From assembly GCA_018398805.1 (NCBI GenBank), contig JAGFBZ010002140.1:62001-126000 (forward strand): a stretch of DNA of 64,000 bases. The letters are read 5' to 3'. The position numbers and the translations under genes were made by a program. Shown piece after piece: positions 1-34,800 of this stretch (its first letter is position 1; each line of letters begins with the position of its first letter). The stretch comes from Hirundichthys speculiger. Lineage: Eukaryota; Chordata; Actinopteri; Beloniformes; Exocoetidae. The notes beneath the pieces were generated by a model that had not been told where the DNA came from, made no database searches, and saw only the letters and a program-made list of their open reading frames with translations.

Positions 1-23740
<23,740 letters not shown>

Positions 23741-25437
23741 GACGAGCGCACGCACACATGCACACGCACGCACACACACAGCCCTCCACCGTCTCCATAT
23801 CAACCCAGTCCAGCACGCCGCGGCGTTTCCTCTCCGAGCCCCGCGCCACCCGCACCCTGGCCCCGCCCACTGACCGCCGTGCGACGGGGGACCTCGACCA
23901 CCGACCGAGACGTCCGTCGCAGGACGGAGAAAAGCCACGCCCCCTTCCTCCACTGTACGTAACATCACCTTCGATGTTTTATAGACGACGAAACGCTTCA
24001 GCCGTTAGCGGAAACAAACACCTTCATCGCTGTTCAGATAAAAGTCCAGTCTCTGTTTTTTATTTTTATTTTTTTTTTAATGGTACCAAATAACTTCACT
24101 GAGACAGCTTGTAAGAGGGGCGGAGATGTTTAAGACTAAATATTATTTCAGCACAGATGATAATGTTTGTGGAAGACACTGTAACGCTACACACCGACCC
24201 TGTCCTGAGCACTTTGTATGTGATAGGTTGTTTTAACGAGAAAAAAAAAACATGTGGAAAATGTAGCAGTGCACTACTGTAGGTTCTGTTTTCAGTAAGA
24301 ATGTATTCAAATCAAAGATTTACTGTAGGACACAGAGTGGCAGCCCCCCCCCAACCCCCACCCCTCCACCCCCCAACATTTCTGTTGCTCAGAGCATCTT
24401 GTTCAGTCCCAGAACGATTAAAGAGATCACGAGGAGCTCGTCCCCACTTCCAACATGGCCGCCGGTCGCTCAGAAAAGCGCTAACACCCCAAGAGACAGC
24501 GCAAAAAAAAAAAAAAAAAGGATTTTATTCCCAGTTTTCCACGATTCAGTCAACCCTCCACGTGTCCGGCCCGCGGCTCAAAATTAAACGCACTATGCAA
24601 ACAAACGGATTAACTCAAAAGTCGTACAAGTTCGTCAATTGAGAATTTGGCTCGGACAGCTAGCGAGTCAAAATCTGAACCCAGAATCTGTAACTCAGAT
24701 AAAAACTCTGTAAACGAGTCGATTCCAGCGGTTAACCATCTCTGTTCGCCATGTGGAGTCGGTAAACCCCTCAGACGGAGGCGTACCGGGTTGGTCGATC
24801 ATCTATATTCAGACCTAAATGGAGGATCACAACGCTCATTTAGGGAAACAGAGCAGCAAGTTTGACCCGCTGGTGTGGGGGACAGTGTCACCTAGCAGCC
24901 AGTGAGCACCTATGCCCCGCCCCCGGCGTCCATGCCCCGCCCCCGGCCTCCAGCAGCGTGTCCCCTCCTCCGCCGACGTAGCTTCTCAGGCGAGAGAAAG
25001 AAAAGTGTGACTGAAGCAGACGTAGAAAACCTGACGTCAGCAGCGGCTCATTCAGTTTAATTTCTCGGTTACAGATTCTGGGTTTTTGATTCTCGCCGAC
25101 GTCACGTGACAGAAACTAAAACTACCAGTAAAGACGGTGCCGCCAGAGGTGATAAACGTTACCACGTTACTGTAGTTGGAGTCGTGCAGCCTGATCTGTG
25201 CGACTCTGACAACAAGACAAATCTCCTCTTCTATTCGTTCGGTCCTTTAGCCGCCGCTGAAGCCACACCCTCCTTTTAGGCTCCTCCCTGCACTTCGGCC
25301 ATCGCCGCTTGTAGTCCTCATCGTTCCCCCGTCAGGCTTCGCTCAGGGGCCAGCAGACCCGGTAACGACAGCAGATCTGTTAGTCTGGATCACGTGACCA
25401 CCCGCAGAAGAGGAGGCCTGCGTCCAGCAGGTCTCTG

Positions 25438-25901
25438 TATGGCAAACCACTGGGGCCACAAATCACCACATTAAGGGCACATGAATTATAAGCGGCGTTT
25501 TTGAAAGGAAAACCGCCATTTTGCATGCCAAAAACGGCGCAAAAGACGCCGTTTCATTGAGCTTCACCAAACCCCGTGAAAAAACGGCATTTTCTGTGGT
25601 CCTTAAACGCGCTTTTGATGTACGTTCTATGAATGCACGTCAAAAACGCAGTTTTTTCGAGTGTTTGAATGTGTGTCAAAAGCGGTGTTTTGCTTTGCTT
25701 TGTTTTGCTAAGGAGCACAGAGAACGCCATTTTTCACAGCGTTAAGTGAAGATCAACGAAACTGCATCTTCTACGCCGTTTTTGGCGTGCAAAACGGCGG
25801 TTTTAACTGCATTTTACCTTCAAAAAGGCTGTTTTTTTTACGCCGTTTTATAATTCACGCGCCCTTAATGTGGTGATATATGGCCCCAGTGGCTTGCCAT
25901 A
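25438..25901. mobile_element. Inverted-repeat element in the plcb4 3' UTR region
   Basis: Ends TATGGCAAACCACTGGGGCC and the reverse complement of TATGGCAAGCCACTGGGGCC, then CACCACATTAAGGGC on both arms. The interior repeats AAAACGGC/GCCGTTTT motifs in both orientations, so the transcript could form a long hairpin. Superfamily not assigned. Confidence 0.85.
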
Positions 25902-26257
25902 CCTCCACTCACCGCCATCAATTCTGGGCGCGGCGGAGTGTCATCCCCCTGCTGGAAACGTGACTAAGTATTATCACGATGCCATAACCCTTTCAGAGCT
26001 CCAGTTTCAGAAACACGGGGACGAGAGCGCTCGTAGATACTTTGGCCTTTTTAAATTTTATTTTTCCGGTTTTATCCTGCTGTATTTCCTGTGAAGGGTC
26101 GACGGGCGTTTCTTGTATATACTCTACTGGAATGTACGTAGTTGAATTTCCTTTTCGACCAGCTGTTTTTCTGTCGTTCAAGGGCTCGGGGGGGTAGAGG
26201 TGGGGGTGGGGGGGGCGTTCATCAAGCACTGGTTTTGCTTGTCGGGTCATTTGTTCT

Positions 26258-26283
26258 CCCCCCCCCCCCCCCCCCCCCCCCCC
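26258..26283. repeat. C homopolymer, 26 bases
   Basis: Unbroken C run in the probable plcb4 3' UTR. Confidence 0.95.
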
Positions 26284-26825
26284 GTCTGCCCCGATCGCAC
26301 CCACACAGACTAAAGCTCTCGCCACATATCTAGAGCAGAGATAAGTGAGTAAAAGTGCTTTTAAAGTTTATTCCATCGCTTTCAGATGTGCCACTCAGTG
26401 TCTGTTAGGACGTTTTAAATATTTTATGAATGATAAAATGCCAAATTAAGGGGTTATTTGTATGAAGGTATATATAAATAAATAAATCTATATTATATAT
26501 ATTAGATAACGTGTAGTTTAAGATTACGTTAGAGGCTTTTTTGCACTAGTTGAATGTTTCCGTTCCGTGATTTAAATGTACTCTTCGGCGCTCGAGTTTG
26601 TCAAGAAGAAGAAGAAGAAAAAAAGCAGATTATTTTTGCAGAGCATCATCACAGATTTCATTTCCTCAGTTTCTACTGTATCTCCTCTTTGTTTTCTATT
26701 TGAATTGTAGCTTGTCAACAGACATTTTGTGTGTGTTTTTGTATTTATATTGTACTGTTGAACTTATAGCTTGATGATACTGTTGTTATCCAGCTCCTTT
26801 AATACTGTTTTATAGTATGTGTATC

Positions 26826-26831
26826 AATAAA
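26826..26831 (+). terminator. plcb4: Candidate plcb4 polyadenylation signal
   Basis: AATAAA followed about 25-40 bp later by TTGTGCC and TTTGTGTTTC, a plausible GU-rich downstream element. It is the last canonical signal before a hAT-type element at 26916. Confidence 0.5.
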
Positions 26832-26915
26832 TCCAGGTGGAAAAATGAAACAAACTTGTGCCTCATTTGTGTTTCTTTGAAAACGCAGCTCTGAGTTTGG
26901 GTTAAAGTGACGGTT

Positions 26916-27675
26916 AGAGCTGAGCGATTTTAGCGATTCTACGATATATATCGATATTTCATTTTCCCAGAGAGTACCGATTTTTCAGCCGTGGGTATCG
27001 ATATTCTAAGCTTCTTTCAAAACAACCAACAATTTGCACTGTTTAAATAAACAAAACTATTTTTCTCAACACATCTTTTATTCATTTTGTCCAGCATTTG
27101 CAAGCTGACTGTCAGCCATATAATGTGTAATTGATGCTTTCAGTTCAATTAATTCAAACAAAGTCATTGGAACACTCACAAGATGTCACCAAAATCACTT
27201 TGTCCCTTTAAAATCTTTCAGAAATTAATGTTAATGTATTGTAAGTAGGGGTGTGAAAAAAAATCGATTTGGCAATATATTGCGATTATCGTTCGCCCAA
27301 TATAATATCGATTTTTCAGCTCCTAATATTGATATCGTCAGCATGTTGTAATGGTTACTTAAATGTGCAAAAACACTAATAATAAATAATAAATAGGTTG
27401 TTTTGAAGCAAATAGTTTTGTCCTCTGAATGATCAATATCATCTGATGAACATATACAGCAACTTGATTTTTCATCTCTACTGGGTAGAATATCGCAATA
27501 ACCGTGATATTGCAATATCGCGATAATATCGTGATATTGTACCGTGATACATATTGTATTGCGAGGTCCTTGCCAATACTCACCCCTAATTGTAAGATGA
27601 ATATCGATATTATATTGTATTGTGAGCTGAAAATCGTGTATTGTATCACGAGATTAGCGTATTGCTACAGCCCTA
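26916..27675 (-). mobile_element. hAT-type MITE, family F copy 2 (interrupted, inverted)
   Basis: Begins TAGAGCTGAGCGATTTTAGC and ends GCTACAGCCCTA; flanked by GTGACGGT (26908-26915) and GTGATGGT (27676-27683), 7 of 8. Family G element nested at 27246-27588. Confidence 0.87.
27246..27588. mobile_element. hAT-type MITE, family G copy 1 (nested)
   Basis: Begins TAGGGGTGTGAAAAAAAATC and ends CTTGCCAATACTCACCCCTA, with a perfect duplication ATTGTAAG (27238-27245, 27589-27596). Related copy at 52473-53065. Confidence 0.9.
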
Positions 27676-28028
27676 GTGATGGTGTGGATGCAGTTCTGAT
27701 AGACAAACCGAGACCATCTAAACTTTGTGTGTGTACAGAAAGTCCATGAAAAGGACTAAATGGGCATTTTGTCCAGAAGTCGACAAGTGCACGTCATCTA
27801 AACTGTCAGAGTTCATGGCCTCCATATTTATGACGTGTTGGAAGCAGCCGGTACAAATCATCAGCTAAATGTTACTCAGACTGGAAGGAGAATCCTGTAC
27901 AAAAGGTCCTTTTTCGTACACTTTGTGTACACTTGCAAAGGCAAAATTACTTTGTAGGTTCCCACAAATGACTAAGTCCTGAGACAGAATATCAGAAGAG
28001 AAGGACAAGAGATCTCCATGTCTGTAGA

Positions 28029-28682
28029 CCGGGGGGGGGGGGGGGTGTCAGACTCATTTTCACTGAGGGCCACATCAGCATCATGGTTGCCCTCGAAGGG
28101 CCAGATTGACAGCATGAATGTAACAAAATGCAATGAAAATCAAAATAAATTAAACTACACCTTATTATAATGTTAAATAACGGTTTCTGTATTTATTATG
28201 TATTCAAGTTTCAAATATTTCAGTCATTATTATATTAAACTCAGGGTTTGTGGTTGTAAGAGTATCCATTACCTTGGTTTCAGAAGCGATTCTTTGTTTT
28301 TCTTGCAGGCTAAATTTAGCATACTTAGCTCTGTGTTTGTTGTCAAAATGCCGACGTAGATTAAACTTTTTTTTCCATGAAACTGTCTTCTTGTGCATCA
28401 ATTTTTCTTTTCTTGGACATGTTGGGGTTAATTTGTAAAGGTTTTTCTTAAGTTCTGAAAAATCATCTTGCCCATAGCTACCGTTATCGTTGTAGATAAC
28501 TACAAAATGCATGATGGGACATGTAGTTTATTGTCAATATGCACTTTAAAGTGGCGTAAGCTTATTTTAAGTCTAAAAATATTGGTTTAAAATTTAAGCT
28601 AATAATGCCCAAGCTCTCGAGGGCCACGTAAAATGACGTAATGGGCCACATTTGGCCCGCGGGCCTCGTGTTTGACACATGT
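28029..28682 (+). mobile_element. hAT (Charlie-like) non-autonomous element, copy 2
   Basis: Same family as 2031-2911: GTGTCAGACTCATTTTCACT near the start (after a G run at 28031-28045) and GGGCCTCGTGTTTGACACATG at the end, split as GGGCCTCGTG and TTTGACACATG. A minus-strand fragment reads KKFNLRRHFDNKHRAKYAKF then SLQEKQRIASET, like the zinc-finger part of hAT transposases. Confidence 0.82.
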
Positions 28683-29307
28683 GAGTTAAAGGTTGGTGCT
28701 GCTTCAATCAAATGATGTTTTTAAGGCTTAAAATAATCATTTATTTTTGACATAAAAGCCTTGAAGTGTCCACATTTAACTGCTTTTCTTGGTGCCAACT
28801 TAAGAACGTTTTGGTCCCTGACAGAAGTTTACTCTCCTTACAATCTGTTTAACTCTAGAATGTTCCTTTCTTTTTTTTTTTTTTTTTTTTTGTCTCCTAA
28901 ACTGGTCCTCCATCAGTTTTGCAGCGTTTTATAAATGAAGTTAGTATGTTATGGAGATGGACAGATGTTTCATTAAAACGCAGCTCTCGTGTCAGCAGCA
29001 GGTGTGCTGACGCTCTCAGGTGAACCTTTGGTCTGACGTCACCAGCGGGGCCATCAGGTGCTCCGGAGAGGACGCGCACACCCACCGCGCACGCATGTAT
29101 TTCTCTAAACAAAGACCCCCGCTGCTGCTGCTTCACATTCAACAAGTGCGGGATGAATTCATTTTCCAGACCCGACCTCTTCAGAACCGGCGGTTCCGGG
29201 ACGAAGCTGTTTATTGTCTTTGTGATGAAAATATTAACATGAGAAAGAAGAACAAAGCGGGTCATTATGTCCGGTTGCCCGGAGACCCGCGGGCTTGTTC
29301 TCGGGTC
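28683..29307. other. Upstream region of the ANKRD63-like gene
   Basis: No repeat family recognised. Contains a T run at 28871-28890 and grades into GC-rich sequence toward the gene. An in-frame open extension reaches upstream to 29020, but its predicted residues look non-conserved and it is better read as 5' flank. Confidence 0.55.
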
Positions 29308-29314
29308 TATATAA
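29308..29314 (+). promoter_or_regulatory. TATA-like box just upstream of the ANKRD63-like start codon
   Basis: TATATAA lies 30 bp before the ATG at 29344. If used, transcription would start almost at the start codon, leaving a leader of only a few bases. It could instead be a chance motif in a longer 5' UTR. Confidence 0.4.
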
Positions 29315-29343
29315 GGAGGGTTGGCGGGTCTGGTTCGGAAAAC

Positions 29344-30696
29344 ATGCTGAAAGACGGAGCCAGTGCGCGCACGGGCACGCGGATCCTCCTGGACGCGATG
29401 TCCAAGGACCAGGTCCACCTGGCCCGGTTCGTCCTGGACGCCCTGGACGGAGAGATCGTGGACTGGCAGACGGACGGCGCGCGCACGCCCCTCATCTCCT
29501 CCGCGCTGCTGCCGGACAGCCGCGCGCGCTGCCGGTTCATGGAGCTGCTGCTGCAGAGGGGCGCGTGCGTCAACCGCCCGGACGGGTCCGGGCGCACCGC
29601 GCTCAGCCACGCGTGCGAGAGGGGCCACCTGGACGCCGCCAAGATCCTGGTCCGGAACAACGCGGACCCGGACGTGGCGGACTCGTGGGGGAACACGGCG
29701 CTCATGTACGCGGCGGCGGCGGGTCACGCGCCCGTGGTGGAGTTTCTGGTGAGGGGGTTCAAGAGGCTCGGTCTGCAGATGGACCGACGGAACCGAGCTG
29801 GGAACTCCGCCGTGGAGGTGGCCAAGTTCCTCGGACACGCGGAGTGCGTCTTCGCGCTCACGCACGTGTCGCAGCGGAGCCGCGAGGCTGACGCGCAGCC
29901 GCGACGCAGTTCGGGGGGTGAAACTGAGGGAAAAGTTGGGGGTTCGGGGGGCGGACTGGAGGTCCACAGAACTACCGACGACGCTCTGATGCCTCGGAAC
30001 CACAGCTGGCGGGAAAGACCCCGGATGAAGCAGAACCGGCTGCCGTCGATGGACTCCATAGAGGAGACGGACGGCTCCCCCCTGCACGCGCCACGGACGC
30101 GCAACCATCATGGTGCCACCAACCTGCCCCCCCTCGTGCACAACCGGGAGGTCCAAAGATCTGTTCTGTTCTCTCCCAGACCCAGCAGAACCAGCGCTCC
30201 GTCCGCGCTGGACATCCTACTGACTCCGATTCAGCCCAGCAGAACCGAGCCTGGTGGGGGGGCAGAGACCTCCAACATCCGGGACTTCAGTAGACTCAGA
30301 CTCGACGACACTTATTACAAGAAAAGATGCAGTTTACCCACCAGCGTGCTCGCCCCCGCCCCCCCGGAGCGCGTCCTCATGCCCGCGCGTAAATCCAAAA
30401 CGGTGAAGCGGCGCGAGGGCTCGCCCGGTCCGGCCGAGTCTCCGGAGCCGCCCCCCCCACCACCACCGGCGACGACGACCTTCTCGGTTCTGAGCAGCAA
30501 ACTCTTCCGCAGGTTCACGTCCCCGGAGTTCAGGAAGACCGTCAGAGACCCGAACCGGAACCCGGAGTCGATCCCGCGGTCGGAAACGTTCCCGCAGGGC
30601 GCGAGACACCCGCAGGTGGACAACACCCGCAGCATCGACAGCATCAGCGCCGTCAGGTGCGAGTTTGACGTGCACGTCCAGAAGTCCGAACCCTGA
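29344..30696 (+). CDS. ankrd63-like: Ankyrin-repeat protein, ANKRD63-like (intronless)
   Basis: Single-exon gene of 450 codons. The start MLKDGASARTGTRILLDAMS, then VHLARFVLDALD, closely follows human ANKRD63 as I remember it (MLKPKDLCPRAGTRTFLEAM, VHLARFVLDALD), which is also a single exon. Residues about 12-175 hold ankyrin repeats: RTPLISSALL, GRTALSHACERGHLDAAKIL, GNTALMYAAAAGHAPVVEFL and NRAGNSAVEVAKFLGHAE. The remainder is low complexity with a Pro run near residue 373 and two conserved-looking basic stretches. Human ANKRD63 is about 380 residues, so this protein is longer in the tail. The ORF is open further upstream to 29020, but the ATG at 29344 matches the family start. Molecular function is unknown; ankyrin repeats usually mediate protein binding. 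Human ANKRD63 lies beside PLCB2; this copy lies beside plcb4, so it is probably an ohnolog rather than the ortholog. Confidence 0.87.
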   Translation: MLKDGASARTGTRILLDAMSKDQVHLARFVLDALDGEIVDWQTDGARTPLISSALLPDSRARCRFMELLLQRGACVNRPDGSGRTALSHACERGHLDAAKILVRNNADPDVADSWGNTALMYAAAAGHAPVVEFLVRGFKRLGLQMDRRNRAGNSAVEVAKFLGHAECVFALTHVSQRSREADAQPRRSSGGETEGKVGGSGGGLEVHRTTDDALMPRNHSWRERPRMKQNRLPSMDSIEETDGSPLHAPRTRNHHGATNLPPLVHNREVQRSVLFSPRPSRTSAPSALDILLTPIQPSRTEPGGGAETSNIRDFSRLRLDDTYYKKRCSLPTSVLAPAPPERVLMPARKSKTVKRREGSPGPAESPEPPPPPPPATTTFSVLSSKLFRRFTSPEFRKTVRDPNRNPESIPRSETFPQGARHPQVDNTRSIDSISAVRCEFDVHVQKSEP

Positions 30697-31060
30697 ACTG
30701 TAGTTGGAGCTCCTCCAGACGTCCAGAACCGGGACCCAACAACCAGAACCACGCAGCTTTTTGTTCCTGTCGCGCACTTTTAAACCTCAGATTTAAACCT
30801 AAATCAGACCAGTCAGGATGCGTCAATCTGATTTACATAATCCGATCAGCTAATTGATCCGATCTAAGTGTGGATTCCAACTCTTATTGGACCGGATACA
30901 ACTTTAAAACTTTAAACTTCTGGTTTCATGTGTTTCATCGACTGTTTATGAACATTTTCCTCCTTTTGGAGTCAAACTTGGAGACTCATGAGTCATTTAA
31001 AGGATTTAAAGCTTCCTGTTAAAACTGTTGTTTTTGGAGCTCGTGACGTTTTTGTTCGTG

Positions 31061-31066
31061 AATAAA
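31061..31066 (+). terminator. Candidate polyadenylation signal of the ANKRD63-like gene
   Basis: AATAAA about 365 bp after the stop codon, with a second AATAAA at 31091-31096 followed by TTGTCTGCTTGTTTGGTGTC, a plausible downstream element. Confidence 0.55.
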
Positions 31067-31193
31067 ATGTCGAGTTGATTTTTGTCTGTGAATAAAATTG
31101 TCTGCTTGTTTGGTGTCTGAACGCAACATTAAATTTGTTTTATTTTATTATTATTACTCTCTCACGCGCGGGTTCAATAGAGTGAAGTTTGAA

Positions 31194-31217
31194 GGGGGGG
31201 GGGGGGGGGGGGGGGGG
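31194..31217. repeat. G homopolymer (24 bases)
   Basis: Unbroken G run upstream of lamp5; a C-rich run follows at 31315-31341. The two could pair or form a quadruplex in the 5' flank. Confidence 0.93.
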
Positions 31218-31349
31218 AAGGAGTTTCCCTCCAGACGTGCATCATTTCAGCTCCACCTGCAGCTGCGACCACAGAGATGGAGGCTACATCACTGCGGGAG
31301 TAGCGGACCGCAGACCCCCCCCCCCCCCCCCCCACCCCCCCGAAGGAAA

Positions 31350-31770
31350 CCCTCTCAGCTGACTCCGGTATCCGCAGCGCTGATGGCGCGTGCAGAAGAA
31401 GGTCGCTCGTGCAGCCGCCACCGGGTTGAAACCTGCCAACCTTGAAGGAAAGGAGGGGGGGAGGGCAGGTCGGTTGGACTGGACGGACCGGATTTCCTCG
31501 GTTCTGCCCGGCATCAGCCGGATCTCACGTCCAACCTGGAGACTTTTTTTTTTTTTTTTCCGGACCGCAGTCGCGATGATCTGAGCGTGACTTCCTGGCG
31601 CTGAGTCGAGGCAATCCTCTTCCTTTCTCTCTCTACCCCCTCTCTCTCTTTCTCTCCACCTCCCCTCCCTTTCTGCCTGCCTGCCTTTCTTTTTTTCTTT
31701 TCGCGGGCTCAGCACCGGCTGCCCAGGCAGAAAGCCCCCCTCTTTTTGGGTTCTGGGGAAGCTGGCAGCG
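31350..31770 (+). promoter_or_regulatory. lamp5: lamp5 5' flank / 5' UTR
   Basis: GC-rich, then a pyrimidine-rich CT tract at 31615-31700, leading to the lamp5 ATG. No clear TATA box. It is open on the minus strand for nearly 290 codons, but that frame is low-complexity Ser/Arg/Lys/Gly and has no family match. Confidence 0.5.
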
Positions 31771-31831
31771 ATGGGACGACTGGGTTTCAGCACCACGGAG
31801 AGCTCCCGACTTCTGCTGCTCACTGTTTTAG
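31771..31831 (+). CDS. lamp5: lamp5 exon 1: signal peptide
   Basis: Reads [20 protein letters not shown] plus the first base of Gly. Donor GTAAGA, followed by a (GT)n-rich intron start. Confidence 0.94.
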
Positions 31832-34800
31832 GTAAGAAAATATGCGCGTGTATGTGCGTGCGCGTGTATGTGTGTGTGTGTGTGTGTCTGTGCACGTGCA
31901 GTTGTCGTGACTCCTTACTGCAGTGTCTATACGTGCACGCGCACGTACCTACGATGTGCGGTTTAGCATTATAAGGTGTGTTCTCTGATTTTAATGCTGC
32001 GCTCGCGCCCTTTTCTGTCATTGAAGCAGTTTGAAGCACTTTGCTACTTTGATGCTGTTTAATCTGCAGACCGGTGATGAGCTGCTGCTCCCATGATGCA
32101 GCAGGATTCACTCCCCGCTGTTTTAGCCTTAATTTTGACTTTGACACAAGGAAACCGAGGCGCCGGGAACGTAAAGGCGCGAGCGGCCCTCTGATCGGTT
32201 CTGCTGATCCTGCATATTAAGTGATGTGATGTGGTGATGTGCGCGCGTGGGCGACCCACCGGGACCGTCTGTCACCCCGCTGACAGCCCCCGCTTCCCCT
32301 CCCCCCCCCCCCCCCCCTCCCCCACTCCCTCCCCTCCAGGTGCGCTGGCGCTGTCCGTGGTGCTGGCGGAGCAGGAGGGCGAGAACCTGTCCGGACTCTC
32401 CAACAACCCGGACAAAGCCATCTTCGCCGTGCGCGAGAACGGCACGACGTGCCTGATGGTGGAGTTCGCCGTGAAATTCCTCGTGCCATACGACGTCCTC
32501 GCGCTCAACGGGATAGACGTAAGGAATTCCCCGTAACCCTGGAAACGACTTCTGTTCAGCAGTTTCACTGGATTAAACCGCGCGTAAAAATGAAAAAAAA
32601 GATCAAGTGCAGATGTTGGTCATTTAGAGGTTCACTGAAATAGTTTTTAATAAGCAGATACATTTATTTTAAATACATTTTCACTGCAACCCACCACCAC
32701 CAAACACAAAAAAGAAAGAAAAAGAAAATACAACTAGAAAATGCGAGATGCAGCTTTAAAATGCTGAATCCCGTCATGAAGATCAAGCTTCTCTGACGTC
32801 ACTATCCAAATAATTCATTTAGTTTTGTTAAATGTTTATTGCTACAGTAAGATGGCTGTAAAATAGTGGACTCATCATTTTCAAAAAGAAAAAGAAAGAA
32901 AAAGAAGGGAGGACGTGACCTGTGCGTAATCTGTCAACTTTTTACGCATCCTGATTTTTCTTTTGTCTGTTTTTGCGCAGCTGATCACAGAGCAGGCGTC
33001 CTTCACTCTGCCCAGAAACGCAGAAATCGAGGGGAAATGCGGGATCACGGAGTCTGAGATCCACATCTCCTGGAAGAGCAACGCATACACCCTCCGCATC
33101 TACTTCTCCAAGGTGCGCGCGGGAAATGGAAACATAAACTGCTCCAAAAAGTCAGAATGTTTCCAGGAACACGGCGCGTTACTAAACATATAGTGTCAAA
33201 AATCCCTTTTTTTTAATTTTAATCTTGGCACAAATGTATGTCGAATATGGGATTTTTATTCTTGACTCGGAAACATATCAACGGATTTATGTCCTCTGTG
33301 TTGAATTCCCGCCTTTGACGCTTCTGTTTGCGGCTGCAGGAGCTCCGTGACAAGGGGATGGAGGTGTGGAAGATCAGCAAAGTCCAGTTCGTGTACGACA
33401 CCTCGGAGACGTCACACTTCATCAACGCTTACAACCGTAAGTGTCCCTCCGTGCGCGTGACAGCAGACGCACTCAGCACATTCCCGCCCCTCCGATCGCA
33501 GCTTGAACGCTTTTCATTTCACCGCATCGTTCAGATGGATTTAGAGAACTGACTCAGGCGGGATTTAGGGATTCTGCCCACGCAGGTCGAAGCGTTTTTG
33601 AGTCGTTTTGATTTAAAAAAAAAAAAAAGAAGGCAAAAAATGGTTCTTTTTTGTATGATTTTATTTATTTATTTATTTATTTGCTTTAAATCACATGTGT
33701 CAAACACAAGGCCCGTGGACCAAATGTGGCCCATCACGTCATTTTATGTGGCCCTCGAGAGCTTGGGCATCATTGGCTTAAATTTAAAACCATTATTTTA
33801 AGACTTAAAATAAGCTAACACCGCTTTAAAGCGCATATTAACAATAAACTACATCTCCCATCATGCATTTTGTCATTATCCACAACAATAACGGTAGCTA
33901 TGAGAAAGACGATTTTTTCAGAACTGATGGACTTAAGAAAAACCTTTACAAACTAACCCCAATATGTCTAAGAAAAGAAAAATTGATGCACAAGAAAGGA
34001 AGATTAATGAACGACGATGAAAAAAAAAGTTAGTTTAATTTATGTCGGCATTTTGACAGCAAACATGAAGCTAAGTATGCTAAATTTAGCCTGCAAGAAA
34101 AACAAAGAACCACTTCTGAAACCAAGCTAATGGATACTCTTACAACCACAAACCCTGAGTTTAATATAATAATGACGTAAATATTTGAACCTTGAATACA
34201 TAATAAATACAGAAACCGTTATTTAACAATATAATAAGGTGTAGTTTAATTTATTTTGATTTATATTGCATTTTGTTACATTCATGCTGTCAATCTGGCC
34301 CTTTGAGGGCAACTATGATGCTTCAGTGAAAATGAGTCTGACACCCCTCATTTAAAAAAAATATTCATACCTCTTAATCCCCCCCCCAGAGTGTCTTTGC
34401 TAAATTGTTAGTTGCTAGCCTAAAATAAAATCATAAATTATTTAAGTATATCTCTGTTTCTAATATCCATAGAAGTCAGATAAACTGATGCACCTAATGT
34501 CTTCCTTGTCCCCCCCCCCCCCCCCCCCCCCAGCTGGGAAGCACACCGCCAGCACCCACCGGCTGTCGGCCCTGGTGACCCCCGCCGGGCGCTCCTACCT
34601 GTGCGCGGCCCAGCAGACCCTCACCCTGATCTCCAGCGACCACCAGAAGGGCGTCACCGTGTCCATGTACGACATCCAGATGCAGCCCTTCGACATCACC
34701 GCCGACTTCATGTTCAGCGAACGTAAGGACCGAAACACCGCAGCGAGACACTGTCCAACCTTTAGAGACAGACAGCTGAGGAGGACGGTGATGAGGAGTC

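Larger units (their letters stand above)
23741..26850 (+). other. plcb4: Probable plcb4 3' UTR
   Basis: No further coding exon is seen between the plcb4 stop and a canonical AATAAA at 26826, which is followed by a GT-rich stretch. The region is GC-rich at first, with direct copies of a GCCCCGCCCCCGG motif near 24915 and 24935. It holds an inverted-repeat element at 25438-25901 and a 26-base C run at 26258-26283. The length of about 3.1 kb is an inference; an earlier cleavage site is possible. Confidence 0.5.

Noticed and set aside
29020..29343. N-terminal extension of the ANKRD63-like protein
   Set aside because: In frame but without ankyrin or family similarity; the downstream ATG matches the known family start.
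28897..30156. A 419-codon minus-strand open frame opposite the ANKRD63-like gene
   Set aside because: It is the shadow of the GC-rich sense gene: residues are Arg/Val/Pro-rich with no family pattern, while the plus strand shows clear ankyrin repeats.
31284..32147. A 287-codon minus-strand open frame across the lamp5 5' region
   Set aside because: Low-complexity Arg/Lys/Glu and His-Thr repeat residues that arise from CT-rich and GT-rich tracts; no start context or homology.
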